DNA of 64,000 nucleotides from Berberis thunbergii (Eukaryota > Streptophyta > Magnoliopsida > Ranunculales > Berberidaceae). The stretch spans positions 496,001-560,000 of the forward strand of contig QNQO01000672.1 of NCBI GenBank assembly GCA_003290165.1. The letters are read 5' to 3'. This document shows, in pieces, positions 25,276 through 35,360 of this stretch; the first letter of the stretch is position 1; every line of letters starts with the position of its first letter. A model generated the notes under the pieces. That model did no database searches, was not told the DNA's origin, and saw only the letters and a program-made list of their open reading frames with translations. The translations under genes were made by a program, and so were the position numbers.

Positions 25276-26257
25276 ATCATCAGCAGATCGTCTCTTGCAT
25301 TAAGTCCCAAAATCTGCTATTGTTTACTTTTTATAACATATTCAGGCCAAAGCATAGGTAAAACTTGTTATGGGGTTTTGAAAAGCATCAAATTGTTTCA
25401 ACTGGATCTGTTGGGTTTGCTTAACTTTTGTGCTTCTATGAATGTATAATCATACAATTACATCTTGTTCTTAATCCGGTTATTCTATTCGGAATGCAGG
25501 ACATACATCCTTATTCTTTTTCCTTAACCAAGATCCTAACCTTCTAAGAATGTATGTCACCCGACAAGAAGGCACATTCTTCTTGGACTTTTGGTATGCT
25601 TATGTTTGTATATTTTTCTTTGTGTAGAAACAAGAATCGAAAATGTGTTAAATGTTGAAATACAAGCTTTTGCAACAATTGTAATCTTCTATCTTGTTCT
25701 GAGATGTTTCAGAGAATGAAATTGTCATCAATCATCACTTTTGTCTCCTATGTCAAGGACTTCACTGTAATAAAGGTTTTTAAATTGTTTCTAATGTTTT
25801 GCAAAGATTTTCAGTGACTAAACGCCAAAGGAAGAGTGGTTTTCTGTCCTCGTACGCCCTTGGTCAGATCTTGCACACCCAATAGTGTTATTTTCACATA
25901 TTATCTCGGCCTCTAGGATATATTTCCTTGAGGAGATCTTGCAGTGCTACACTTATCATTATAGTGCACATGCGTTCATTCATTCCTTACGAGGACTGTT
26001 TCTCTTGGGTTTGTCTCAAGTTCTTAATTATATTCCCAAACCCAAATTTACCAAGTACAAACAATTGAGCTGCATTTATGTTGAAATGCCTCTTCATAGA
26101 ATGCATGCCACAATAAAACTCATCATTATAGAAGGTCTGATGTTCGAATTCTTTTATGTTCTGTTCATTTTACTCCCTTTTGCAAATCATGAAACCATTC
26201 TAATGGCTTTATTTGTTTCCTATTTGCTTCTGAAATACTTTATTTCCTCATTTTTAG
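25276..26257. other. Internal CACTA DNA, no recognised gene
   Basis: Spacer before the P-loop exon. A 132-codon open frame at 25885-26283 is hydrophobic and AT-rich and looks like chance; it crosses the splice acceptor of the captured exon in the wrong frame. Confidence 0.35.
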
Positions 26258-26339
26258 AATCCGAGAAAAGAAGGAATCTGTGACAGTGTTGTTGTGCGGT
26301 ACAAGCGGGTGCGGCAAGTCTACATTGTCAGCTCTACTG
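26258..26339 (+). pseudogene. Captured P-loop exon of a 2-phosphoglycerate-kinase-like protein
   Basis: Bounded by TTTTTAG and GTACGT, the 82-base exon reads [20 protein letters not shown] and then [16 protein letters not shown] is a full Walker A motif. The wording [20 protein letters not shown] is what I recall from plant 2-phosphoglycerate-kinase-like P-loop proteins. The frame is open. Only this exon is present, so no active enzyme can be made. Confidence 0.75.
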
Positions 26340-26689
26340 GTACGTTCACTATAGAAGATTTTTCTTTCAGGGCTATAAATACAAAAGGGTTGATATTTTC
26401 CGCCTTTTTTTTGCTCATGTTAATTCAATATACACTGAGAGGTATTAAACATAGTAAAGTTCTCCTGCAAAAAGGCACAGTTCTCCCTTTTGATCTAATA
26501 TGTCATGTTTTAATTTGACTCATGTTATCCTATTTGTTACTCCATTCTTGTCATATGGTGTTTTCCTTTAAAGTTATACCCCATTTCCTTGTAAGAGTGT
26601 GTGTCTATGTCTGTATGTCTGAGACAAGATACAAATCTCATTGAAAAGATATCAAACAGAAAAGTGAATTGGGTGCTCCGTTATTTTGT

Positions 26690-26830
26690 TATAACAGTCT
26701 GTAAAGGAATTCTATGGCAGTCTGTAAAGACATTCCTATTAGGTGCTCTGTTAGTCTGTAAAGACATTCTGTTAGGTGCTCTGTTAATTAGGGAATGTTC
26801 TGTTAGATCCACTGTTAGTCAATGTTAATT
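26690..26830 (+). repeat. Short tandem repeat CTGTAAAGACATTC..GGTGCTCTGTTAG
   Basis: Three imperfect copies of a unit of about 35-40 bp built from CTGTAAAGACATTCT and GGTGCTCTGTTAG. The downstream GCTATAAATAAGAG could be a TATA element of an LTR scrap, but no LTR borders are seen. Confidence 0.45.
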
Positions 26831-27833
26831 TTGATTGCTATAAATAAGAGTCATTCAGCCATTTTCAGTGACTATAAAATTCTTGTAGCTGAATTTTATC
26901 TTGATTGTGTCTTGCAAGTTTTGTTGCTTCCAGGAATCACAACTTTGACAGAGTCATTCAGCCTTGAATTGCCTGGTCTCTTCATTTCCTACAGAAATAC
27001 CACCTTAAAAAGGTTAGTTCTTATCAAAGGCCACGAACTGGATTCCTATCATCTTTTCCCTTTTTCTTCTACTTGACATAACCAACTCATTGTCTGCCTG
27101 CCTGCCTTCTTCTCCTCTGCTCTTCTCTGCTCTGCTCTGCTCTGACTCATTCATCTCTTTACTTTGCTTTGCTTTACACAAAAGCTTTTTGCATGACATG
27201 AAATGAGAGAAAAAATATTATTACTTTTTGGTCTCTCTATGTTATCACTGTCTATCTGTCTGTGTCTCTCTAAGATTTTACTTGGGTTTCAATAGTATTG
27301 GACGTATGAGGAATAGATTGCTTTGCTTTGTTTCTGGGGTGCAAAGTGTGTCATTGTATCAACCATCACCGGTGCCATATACAAGCAACTACCAGGTGCT
27401 GCATTCTCATCATTTTCAGTATATTGAACAAGCAACTACCGAAAGAAATGGGGCCTGTTCCTAAGGGCATCAATGTATTTTCTTACATTATAACTAGGTG
27501 GATTTGTATTGTTGGAATAAACATAGAGAGATTCTTTTGTTTTAGATGCGAGCGAAACATGATATAACAAGGTTCCATTTGTTCAGGTTAATCCTGTTAT
27601 TGTACATTAGTGCTATTTGTTTACATGTTTTTGTTTGGCGTCAAAACTTGACAAGTTCCTTTTTACGATTGATTTTGTATTTATCTAGCATATAGTTTGT
27701 GGAATCTTATTCGTGCCGGAGGCATGACACAAACCTTAGTAAGGACTGATTTTGCAGGTGCCACGGCTGTGATTTTGCTGCAGCAGCAAAAAAAAATATA
27801 AATTTTTTTTCGATTATATTGATTTGCAACGGT

Positions 27834-28284
27834 AAGACAATTTTTCGACCAGCCATGCTATACGGTTCAGAATGTTGGGCCACTACGGGACAACATACGC
27901 ATAGGATGGCAGTAGCAGAAATGCGTATGTTAAGGTGGATGTGTGGTAAAACTCGTAAGGATAAAATTAGAAATGAAAGAATTAGGAAATACTTAGGTGT
28001 AGCGCCCATAGAAGAAAAATTAGAGAAAGACGTTTAACTTGGTTTGGTCATGTGCGGAGGCGACCAAGCACGGCGTAAATTAGAAAATGTTTAGATTGGC
28101 AAGTTAATGGAGGGTGTAGACGGAGGGGACGACCGTTGAAAACTTGGATGAAGACGGTGAATGAAGATATCATTAAGCTTGGATTAGGTGAGGAACTGTG
28201 GGAAGATCGCATTGCTTGGAGGACCAAAATCCATGTAGCCGACCCCGAAAATCTCGGGAATGGGCTTTGATGATGATGATATTA
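27834..28284 (+). mobile_element. 5'-truncated RTE-clade LINE insertion
   Basis: Encodes the tail of RTE ORF2 after the reverse transcriptase: AMLYGSECWA, VAEMRMLRWMCGKTRKDKIR, RKYLGVAPIEEKLEKD, then after a frame break WFGHVRRRP, RGRPLKTW and WRTKIHVADPENLG. It ends in a short (GAT)n tail typical of RTE. A 12-bp target duplication, ATTTGCAACGGT, flanks it at 27822-27833 and 28285-28296. The target is a subterminal repeat of the CACTA element, so this insertion is the younger one. It is dead on arrival because most of the ORF is missing. Confidence 0.88.
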
Positions 28285-28850
28285 ATTTGCAACGGTTTGA
28301 AACCGTTGCAACAAACCATATTTTTTTTTTAATTTTGTTTTAACTGCCAACGGCTTACAACCGTTGTTGCATCTTGCCACGGCTAGAAACCATGGGCTTT
28401 TATCATCAGTTGCCACAGCTTAAAACGATGGCCATGAATTGACACGGCTAAAAACCGTTGCTATGACGTTTGCCACAGTTTATTTTTCACTGTTTAGCCA
28501 CGGCTTAAAACCGTGGCCAGGGTTAGCCACGGCTTAAAACCGTTGCTACCTTGTTAGCCACGGTTTACAACCGTTGTTATTATCCATACTTTCTCACGGC
28601 TTAAAACCGTGGCTATTGTTGCCACGGCTCAAAACCATTGCTATTGTTTTTGCAACGGTTTAAAACCGTGGCTAAATGTTGAAAATCATCACCCCTACTC
28701 AAGCATAAAACCGTTGCTACAATGTTTAGCAACGGTTTATAGCCGTTATAAGGAATTTCGCGACGCCTCTGTAGCCCACGACTCTTAGCCGTGACAATGG
28801 GTTACCCTCACGGTTTAGAACCGTTGCTAATGGGGATTTTTGGTGTAGTG
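28285..28850 (-). repeat. Right subterminal repeats and terminal repeat of the CACTA element
   Basis: About fifteen units like GCCACGGCTTAAAACCGTTG, the same palindromic family as the left end, finishing in GGATTTTTGGTGTAGTG. Weaker units begin before the LINE, near 27758. Confidence 0.85.
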
Positions 28851-28965
28851 TCTTTAAATTTCCATGGACTTCTGCTGATTTCTTAAATCCACAGACTTTT
28901 GCTACAGACTTTCTAGAGATTTATGAAAATCCACGGACTTTGTATGAACGACTTTTACAGATTTC
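28851..28965. repeat. AATCCA..GACTTTTG palindromic repeat debris, left of cyclophilin
   Basis: Repeated AAATCCACAGACTTTTG / AAATCCACGGACTTTG strings. The same strings occur at 30470-30735 on the other side of the cyclophilin gene. They look like pieces of a small non-autonomous DNA transposon, but no terminal repeats could be fixed. Confidence 0.4.
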
Positions 28966-29677
28966 TAATTATTTGCAAGATAAAAAAAAAGTTGGTAAAT
29001 AGAGATGAAACAAAAAATGTCCGACCTAATCTTTAAGTTACGATAAAGATGAAGCAACTGATCCTTGAGCTTACAAATTGTTGAATCGCCTCTGTTGATG
29101 CTAGACCAGGAGTATAACAAATGAATACCCAGCCATGGAATAAACAAGGAATATTCATGCTTCTCCAACGAGTTTGTTTCTTTCTCCTTTCACATCTTTT
29201 TCATGGTACTCCAGCAACATGTTTCTTTAGCCACACCAGAAAGTCTTGCAAAGTTGTTGCCAAAGCATATAGGAATCCAGGAGCAGCATGCCTGCTCAAG
29301 AGAAAAATTTTACAAAAACATCCAAGCATCAATCATGAAACATAAAAGCATCCACATGTTGCAAAAAGAAACCCACAATCCAATCACACTCTTGCCACCT
29401 AGTCAAGAAAGCTCGAGAAAACGCACATTTAGATTGCTTATAGCAAATGCATCAAAACTATAGTACCAAAATGACAATAAAATACATTCAGCATCTTTAG
29501 ATTCATGAACACTAAGTCTAGACCTTAAATTCAAATTGCTAATTCGTTCTACTTTCCTTGTTGGATAATATACAAAAGTCAAACTCAAATGGGTTGCAAA
29601 CATAAAAATACCCACTATTTACTCTAAATTTGCACTTCAACTGAACTCCAAAGCTCAACATTGCCAATCATAGTAGA

Positions 29678-30202
29678 TTAGTTCTCTTCTACCTTGCCAA
29701 AATCTTCAATCAAAACAGGTAAAGAAGTTTTGCCCTCATCTGACCCTACTTTCTCCATATTCTGAACAACACTGTAACCATCCAAAACTTTACCAAACAC
29801 TACATGCTTCCCATCAAGCCACGATGTCTTCTCAGTGCATATAAAGAATTGGGAACCATTTTTGTTCGGTCCTACATTCGCCATTGATAGTATACCTGGG
29901 CCAGTATGCTTCACCTTGAAGTTCTCATCCTCAAATTTCATCCCATAAATTGATTCTCCACCTGTTCCATTGCCTCTAGTGAAATCTCCACCCTGGCACA
30001 TGAAGCCCGGGATTATTCTGTGGAAAATAGAGCCCTTATAGTTTAGGGGCTTCCAAGATTTTCCTATATCCTTTTCACCAGTACATAGCGCCCTGAAATT
30101 CTCATCAGTTTTAGGTGTGACATCTTTGAAAAGTTCCATCACAACACGGCCTGCTTTAGTCTTGCCAATAGCAATGTCAACGAATACCTTTGGATTCGCC
30201 AT
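29678..30202 (-). CDS. Cyclophilin-type peptidyl-prolyl cis-trans isomerase
   Basis: One uninterrupted frame of 174 codons starting [13 protein letters not shown]. The ATG at 30202 is chosen over the in-frame ATG 39 bases upstream because MANPKVFFD is the usual start, and because that upstream stretch lies before a splice acceptor. The length equals typical plant cytosolic cyclophilins (about 172). All classical active-site residues are seen: Arg in FHR, Phe-Met-x-Gln in FMCQGGDF, Ala in SMANVGP, Phe in SQFFICT, and Trp, Leu and His in [10 protein letters not shown]. The plant insertion [10 protein letters not shown] is present. It should catalyse proline isomerisation in the cytosol and bind cyclosporin. 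A leader intron appears at about 30218-30357. This host gene survives between transposons. Confidence 0.95.
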   Translation of the reverse strand: MANPKVFVDIAIGKTKAGRVVMELFKDVTPKTDENFRALCTGEKDIGKSWKPLNYKGSIFHRIIPGFMCQGGDFTRGNGTGGESIYGMKFEDENFKVKHTGPGILSMANVGPNKNGSQFFICTEKTSWLDGKHVVFGKVLDGYSVVQNMEKVGSDEGKTSLPVLIEDFGKVEEN

Positions 30203-30217
30203 TTTCCAACCTGAATA

Positions 30218-30357
30218 AAAAAAAACTAACGCTTCAGCCAATGATAAGATGAATCCAAATTTAACAGGTAAAATAGATAAATATTGAGAAACAAAATATT
30301 TTGAAAATTACGCAAAGATAAAAAAAAGAATCGAGAAAACAAGAGGATGGGAACCAA
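30218..30357 (-). other. Probable leader intron of the cyclophilin gene
   Basis: On the minus strand, GCGAAGAG before GTTGGTTCC makes a donor, and a T-rich tract ending TTATTCAG at about 30218 makes an acceptor 15 bases upstream of the ATG. Confidence 0.5.
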
Positions 30358-30469
30358 CCTCTTCGCGGCAGGCACAAGGAAGAACTTTGGGACACTTTTT
30401 TTCACGTTGAAATCTTTGATATGGAGGCTTGCAAACTATTGAACTTTGTTATTTATATCTAACACTACA

Positions 30470-30735
30470 AAGTCCATGAGAATCCATGATTTTCCAAATC
30501 CATAAATATGAATGATATTTTGAATACCCTAAAACTTTTGTAGACTTTCTGAAATCCATATTGAATACCCTTAGACTTTGTGGATTTCAGAAATATTTTT
30601 TAAAATCTTGATTGAATACCCCTAGACTTTTGTAGACTTTTTAAAATCCAAATTGAATACACTTGGATTTTAAAAATCCATGGAATTTATTAAATTGCCC
30701 ACAAAATCCAGATAAAATACACCCCCCTAAATGAG
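30470..30735. repeat. AATCCA..GACTTTTGTAG repeat debris, right of cyclophilin
   Basis: Three or four copies of TTGAATACCCTTAGACTTT-like units with inverted partners (GGATTTTAAAAATCC). They resemble the patch at 28851-28965. Probably a decayed MITE. Confidence 0.45.
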
Positions 30736-30819
30736 AATTTTCAACAATTTTCATCAAAAGGGAGGCAAAGAGTAAAAGGTAAGCGTGTTTATGAAGTAAG
30801 CACTAATTGTGAAATCCAA

Positions 30820-31207
30820 GCTCAAACAGCGGCAATGGTGAGGAAGCTAGATATGCTTGTGAAAATAATGTCAACCCAAAACATCTCCCAAGTTCAATAA
30901 GTTGTTCAAGTTGAGGTATGTGTTGTATGTTCTCATTCTAATCACACTACTGAAACTTGTCATATGTTTTCTTTTACAGAGCGGGAACATGCGGACTATG
31001 TGGGATGTAACAACTATCCTTCCAAGAACAACTCATATTCCAATACTTACAATACGGGGTTGAGAATTCACTCCAAATTTTCTTGGAGTGGAAATCATAA
31101 CATTTTAATTCCACACGGGCAGCAAAAAAATTTCCAACAGGGAAGTAATTTTCAATTTCCACCACAAGTGCTACAATCGAATCCTAAGAAAAAGAAGGAC
31201 AATCTTG
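30820..31207 (+). pseudogene. Athila-type Ty3/gypsy gag, decayed, left part
   Basis: Shows a CCHC-like knuckle (CVVCSHSNHTTETC), then YPSKNNSYSNTYNTGLRIHS and KFSWSGN, the conserved block after the knuckle in Athila-type gag. The frame is broken at its start. A hAT element interrupts it at 31208 and gag resumes at 32692. Confidence 0.75.
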
Positions 31208-32683
31208 TAGGGGTGTTAATTGGACCATGTTCACTGACCAAATTAACTGAGCCAAATCGAACAGAGCTAAAAAAAACTAAAACCAAACCAAAACCAAAAC
31301 CAAAACCAAAACCAAAACCAAAACCAAAACCAAAACCAAAACCAAAACCAACACCAAAACCAAAACCAAAACCAAAACCAAAACCAAAACCAAAACCAAA
31401 ACCAAAACAAAAACCAAAACCAAAACCAAAACCAAAACCAAAACAAAAACCAAATTTCCAAAGCTGAATCGAACCGAGTTACTTCGGTTCGGTTTCGGTT
31501 TGAGTTTTTTCAGCCTTGAATAAATTGAATCGAAACATATCAAATTTTTATTTGTTTTATACTCCCAGCCCCACAACAAACAACTAAGTTCCTACCCCAA
31601 TTCCCCACCCCACCTACCCCCATTTAATTCCCAACCCACCAACTCAATTCCAAACCCCACCCACCCCTGTTTAATTCCCACCTACCCCATTTAATTCAAC
31701 TAAGGTGAATATATTGAGATTGGATCCAGGTAGAAAAGTGGAGAGGTCCTCCATGGATATCATAGATATAGGTGAGTCTGGTGTGCTAAGATCCATTATT
31801 GATAATCTTGTAAATGAGCTTTGTTTCAAGACTTACTTCTGTTATGTTGTTGAAGGTGTTTCTGTTGCTTTATAACAACTGGGTACAAATGATTTCCATG
31901 TGATCTTGGTCATCTTGTTGTAGAGTTGTTGTATATGTATGTCAAAAATCTCCTAACATCGCTAGAATTCCTCTTCGCCGAAGAAGTCACCGCGTAGCGC
32001 TGCACATGGTCGAAGAACATCAGCTACTATAAAGGCAGCATGTACCTCTCCAAAGTCATCCTCGGTGCCACTAAGGGTTTTGTAGAGGGGATCAAATCGG
32101 CTGAGAAACGTGACTCTTTGAAGCTCAAGCTAAATCGATCCTTGAATTTCGGCAGCCAGGTTGGGCGGAGGCTCGGGAACTCATTGGGCAATGTGTGTTT
32201 GAGCCCATTTTTATTTTTGTTCAACTAATTTTCTTTGCATTAGCACTATTGGGGGGTATTCAAACTGTATGATCATTCGAGCTTGTTTAATCAGAATGAA
32301 ATAATGCTAATTTGTTTTATCACAATAGAAAAACTAGTATAATATAATATTTTTTTTTATTTTGGATAATATAATCTTGTTGAGGTTCAAATTTTATTTG
32401 AAATCTATGTGTGAAAAGGTTTTATGTTTGTGCTTATGTCTAGTTGTGGGGAAATGGTAATGCCAACACAGAATTTTTTCAGTAAGAAGAAGAAAAAGGA
32501 TGGAAGAAAATGAAAAATCGAAACAAACCAAAATTGAACCGAACCGAATTGGTCGGCTCGATTCGGTCATGATTTTCTATTTGAAATATCAAAAAACTAA
32601 ACCAAACCAAAAATCGAATCTCAAGATCAGTTTGGTTCGATTTTGATCCAATTTTAAGCCGATGGAACCGATTAACACCCCTA
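31208..32683. mobile_element. Non-autonomous hAT-type element (1,476 bp)
   Basis: Terminal inverted repeats TAGGGGTGTTAATTGG and CCGATTAACACCCCTA. An 8-bp target duplication flanks it, CAATCTTG on the left and CAGTCTTG on the right, with one mismatch. It contains the (AAAACC)n array, subterminal GGTTCGGTTTCGG-type strings and no transposase. At 31960-32200 it holds a coding-like stretch (SYYKGSMYLSKVILGATKGF, then AEKRDSLKLKLNRSLNFG) that may be a captured gene piece of unknown origin. It splits an Athila gag whose frame continues on both sides. Confidence 0.85.
31279..31455 (+). repeat. (AAAACC)n microsatellite
   Basis: About 29 nearly perfect hexamers with three variants (CAACACC once, AAACAA twice). 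It opens all frames: Lys-Pro on plus, Trp-Phe and Leu-Val on minus. These are artefacts of the repeat. It likely grew from the AACC-rich subterminal DNA of the hAT element. Confidence 0.95.
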
Positions 32684-32691
32684 CAGTCTTG

Positions 32692-34475
32692 TAGGTGCCA
32701 TACTTCAAGTTTTGACGACACAACAACAAACCAATGCGCAAACCAGTCAAGCCATTTATAAATTTGAAGCACAAGTAGGACAAATAGCCAAGGAATTTAG
32801 CTTGAAAAAAGGAAGAGTATCCAACACAAACCATATCAAATCCAAGAGGACACGAGCAACTTAAAGCCATGACAGTCTTTACGAGTGGTAACATGATTGA
32901 CAACAAGGTGGGAAAAAATGAGACGGAGGAAAAAAAAGTGGAAGCACATCCAACATAAACTACAAACACCAACAATGTAATTGAAAATGAGAATGTGATA
33001 TTACCACCCTTCCCTCAAAGATTAGTCAAGCAAAAGAAAAATAACAAATTCCTTGACATTTTTGACACTTTAAGGAAAGTAGAAAGTAATATTCTTTCAC
33101 TTAATGCAATTCAAAATATTCCATATTATGTCATGTTTTAAAAGGATTGTTGTACTCACAAATGAAAGTTTCATGAATATGACAAAGTTGCATTGACTGA
33201 AGATCCATGCGGTTTTACTATTCCTTACGAAATTGGTTATCAATTCTTTGAAGATGCTATGCTTGATTTAGGAGCTAGTATTAATTTGTTGCCAATACAT
33301 AATGTAATTGGCAAACAAACACATCAAAAGACCTAGCTGTATTTTAGAGGATGTCTTTGTTTAGGTAAATCAATTTACTTTTACCTATGGATTTTATTAT
33401 TTCATATATGGAAGAATCTTCTATGTTATTTCCTTTGCCTACTATTTTAGGAAGACCCTTTATGCATACTGTTGATATGAAAATTTGTGTTAAAAAGGGT
33501 ACTAAGCATGAAAGTAAATGGTGAAAACACAGAATTTAAAGTATTTGATTCATTAGAACTACCCCACGATGAACATGATTGTTTCAATATTGATGTTGTT
33601 CAAAACGTTTTGAGCAAGTTTTTCAAGTACATAACATTAATCCATTGGACGCTATCATCGCTCATAATTTCACAAGGTCGGATCCTGACCATGAAGATGA
33701 CAGTGTGATAATGGACAACACTGAGGTAGTAGACTCTTGAGGCTTGTAAGTCTCATTTAAAGTAAGTATGCACCTCTTTTGAAACTCTTGTGCCTACTAA
33801 TACTACTCTTGTTCTTTTCATTGTCTGGGCATCAAATATGAAATTGGCAGATAACAAGAGGAAGCTGCAGCTGAATGAGTTAGAGGAATTGAGTGATAAT
33901 GCCCATGAGAATGCCAAGCTATACAAGAAAAGAACCAAGGCATATTATGATAAAAACCATATTCGGAAATATTTTTAAGTGGAGTAGAAGGTGTTGATCT
34001 ATAATTCAAAATTGAAACTTTTTCCTGAGAATCTCAAGTCTAGGTCGCATGGTCCTTATGTTGTGACCAATGTTTTCTCTCATGAAGCTGTTGAGGTTGA
34101 TAGCAAAATAATAAATAAATAAAAATCTAACATTCAAGGTGAATAAACATAGAGTGAAACCATACATTGAGATGAGCTTTGAGTCTAGAGATGATAACTT
34201 GATTCTCTACTCCACTAAGTAAATGGCATGAAAGTCACAAAGTCTTGCTAAAGACTATAAACTTAGCACTACTTTGGAGGTAACCCAAAGAGTAGAGGGG
34301 AACTTTATGTTAAAGTGCTCGCAAGTTATAGAAATCCATCTAAGTCCTTCCCTTGCTTACTTTTTATTATTTTCTGTACTCTATTTTGCTAGGTTGTTAG
34401 ATCATTTCTTGCTTCCCCTCATCATTACACTAGATTGATTTAACACTGACAACAATGTAAGATTTAGATCGGGGG
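32692..34475 (+). pseudogene. Athila-type gypsy gag-pol remains, right part
   Basis: Gag resumes with LTTQQQTNAQTSQAIYKFEA and QVGQIAKE. The protease follows at 33190-33300 (EDPCGFTIPYEIGYQFFEDA then MLDLGASINLLP, the aspartic site with Asp-Leu-Gly for Asp-Thr-Gly) and 33380-33500 (LGRPFMHTVDMKI). The next recognisable part is the integrase tail at 33840-33980 (KLQLNELEELSDNAHENAK) and 34000-34190 (FPENLKSRSHGPYVVTNVFS, NKHRVKPYIE). Reverse transcriptase, RNase H and the integrase core are missing, so a large internal deletion lies near 33700-33790. It ends in the GACAACAATGTAAGATTTAG then GGGGGCGTGG string common after Athila pol. Confidence 0.8.
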
Positions 34476-35230
34476 CGTGGAAATGTTTTTGTTTTTTGTT
34501 TATATTGTTTAGCTGAAGGTAGAACTAAAAAAAATATTTAACTAAAAAAATAAAAAATTTTGCAATGATGTCTTGGCAGGGCTATGTTGAACTCAAAGAT
34601 TGATTAAGTTGTTTTTAGAGTGTTATTGAACTTTAATTTTGGTTAAAAATTCATTAGCGAGTTTAAAATGGTGAACACGTTACCATATGTCTAGAAATCT
34701 GAATTTGTACTTCTTATTTTTGGCTAGTAAGTGTTTCATTTGTTTCGTTTTAAATTTATCACATGCACACTGACACACACTGTGGGGTATGTAAAAATGA
34801 AACCCAATATGTATGCTTATATTTTAGGATAAATTGGTAGATTTGTTAGATGAATAACTTTGGCATGATGTTAATACATAAATAAACTACTTTAGCTTCG
34901 TAGCCTTTTTTACTTGAGTTAGTAAACTCGTAAAGGTGTTTTTACACCTAATTCCCTAAAGCAATCTGGTTTGTGATTCATTGATCTAAAGCTCGATAAT
35001 TGGGTCAATTAGAAAACTAAATGGAGCTAGAAATTGCACATGTTTAAGTCGAGTTGTGGCTAGTTTAGCTTCGTAATTATTTTTTACCGAGTTAGTAAAC
35101 TCGTACGGGTCTACATCTAATGCCCTAAAGCCATCTGGTTTGGGAATCATGGTCTAAAGCTTGATAAATGGGTCAATTAGAAACTTAAGGAAGGTAAACA
35201 CTGCACAGTCCACACATACATTCTTGACCA
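34476..35230 (+). mobile_element. Probable 3' end of the Athila-type element, with an internal duplication
   Basis: Non-coding DNA after the G-rich tract. It contains two copies of a unit of about 130 bp (34891-35020 and 35064-35190, each from TTTAGCTTCGTA to GGGTCAATTAGAAA). It may be a 3' LTR (TGGAAATG..TTGACCA), but no second copy is in the window, so the borders are unproven. Confidence 0.4.
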
Positions 35231-35360
35231 AAAAAAAAAGAAGGAAAAAAAGGTCTTAATTTGTGTTAGTACCCATTGCCTTGGTCATTTCATCAAATGG
35301 AAACTCCAATGAATTCTGAGGTCATAAAACATGTACACGTGATTTGTTGAAAATAACATA

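Larger units (their letters stand above)
9756..28850 (+). mobile_element. CACTA (En/Spm) element of about 19 kb carrying host gene fragments
   Basis: The left end is CACTACACTAAAAGGCC; the right end is the inverted form, reading CACTACACCAAAAATCCCC on the other strand. Both ends carry arrays of a 24-bp palindromic unit. Between them lie decayed TNP2 and Transposase_24 genes and several captured exons, all on the plus strand. The 3-bp flanks (ATG on the left, TCT on the right) do not match and the ends agree for only about 13 bases. The interval may therefore be one rearranged element or two related elements joined. I treat it as one unit because the ends are correctly inverted and the genes have the usual CACTA order. 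Confidence 0.65.

Noticed and set aside
25885..26283. 132-codon membrane-like frame
   Set aside because: AT-rich, no known domain, and it overlaps the captured P-loop exon in the wrong frame.
9753..28853. A 3-bp target duplication proving a single CACTA insertion
   Set aside because: The flanks are ATG and TCT and do not match, so I left open that two elements were joined.
31279..31455. Interstitial telomere repeat
   Set aside because: The unit is AAAACC, not the plant telomere AAACCCT, and it lies inside a hAT element.
31267..31461. Long Lys-Pro, Trp-Phe and Leu-Val reading frames
   Set aside because: All come from the (AAAACC)n microsatellite, which has no stop in several frames.
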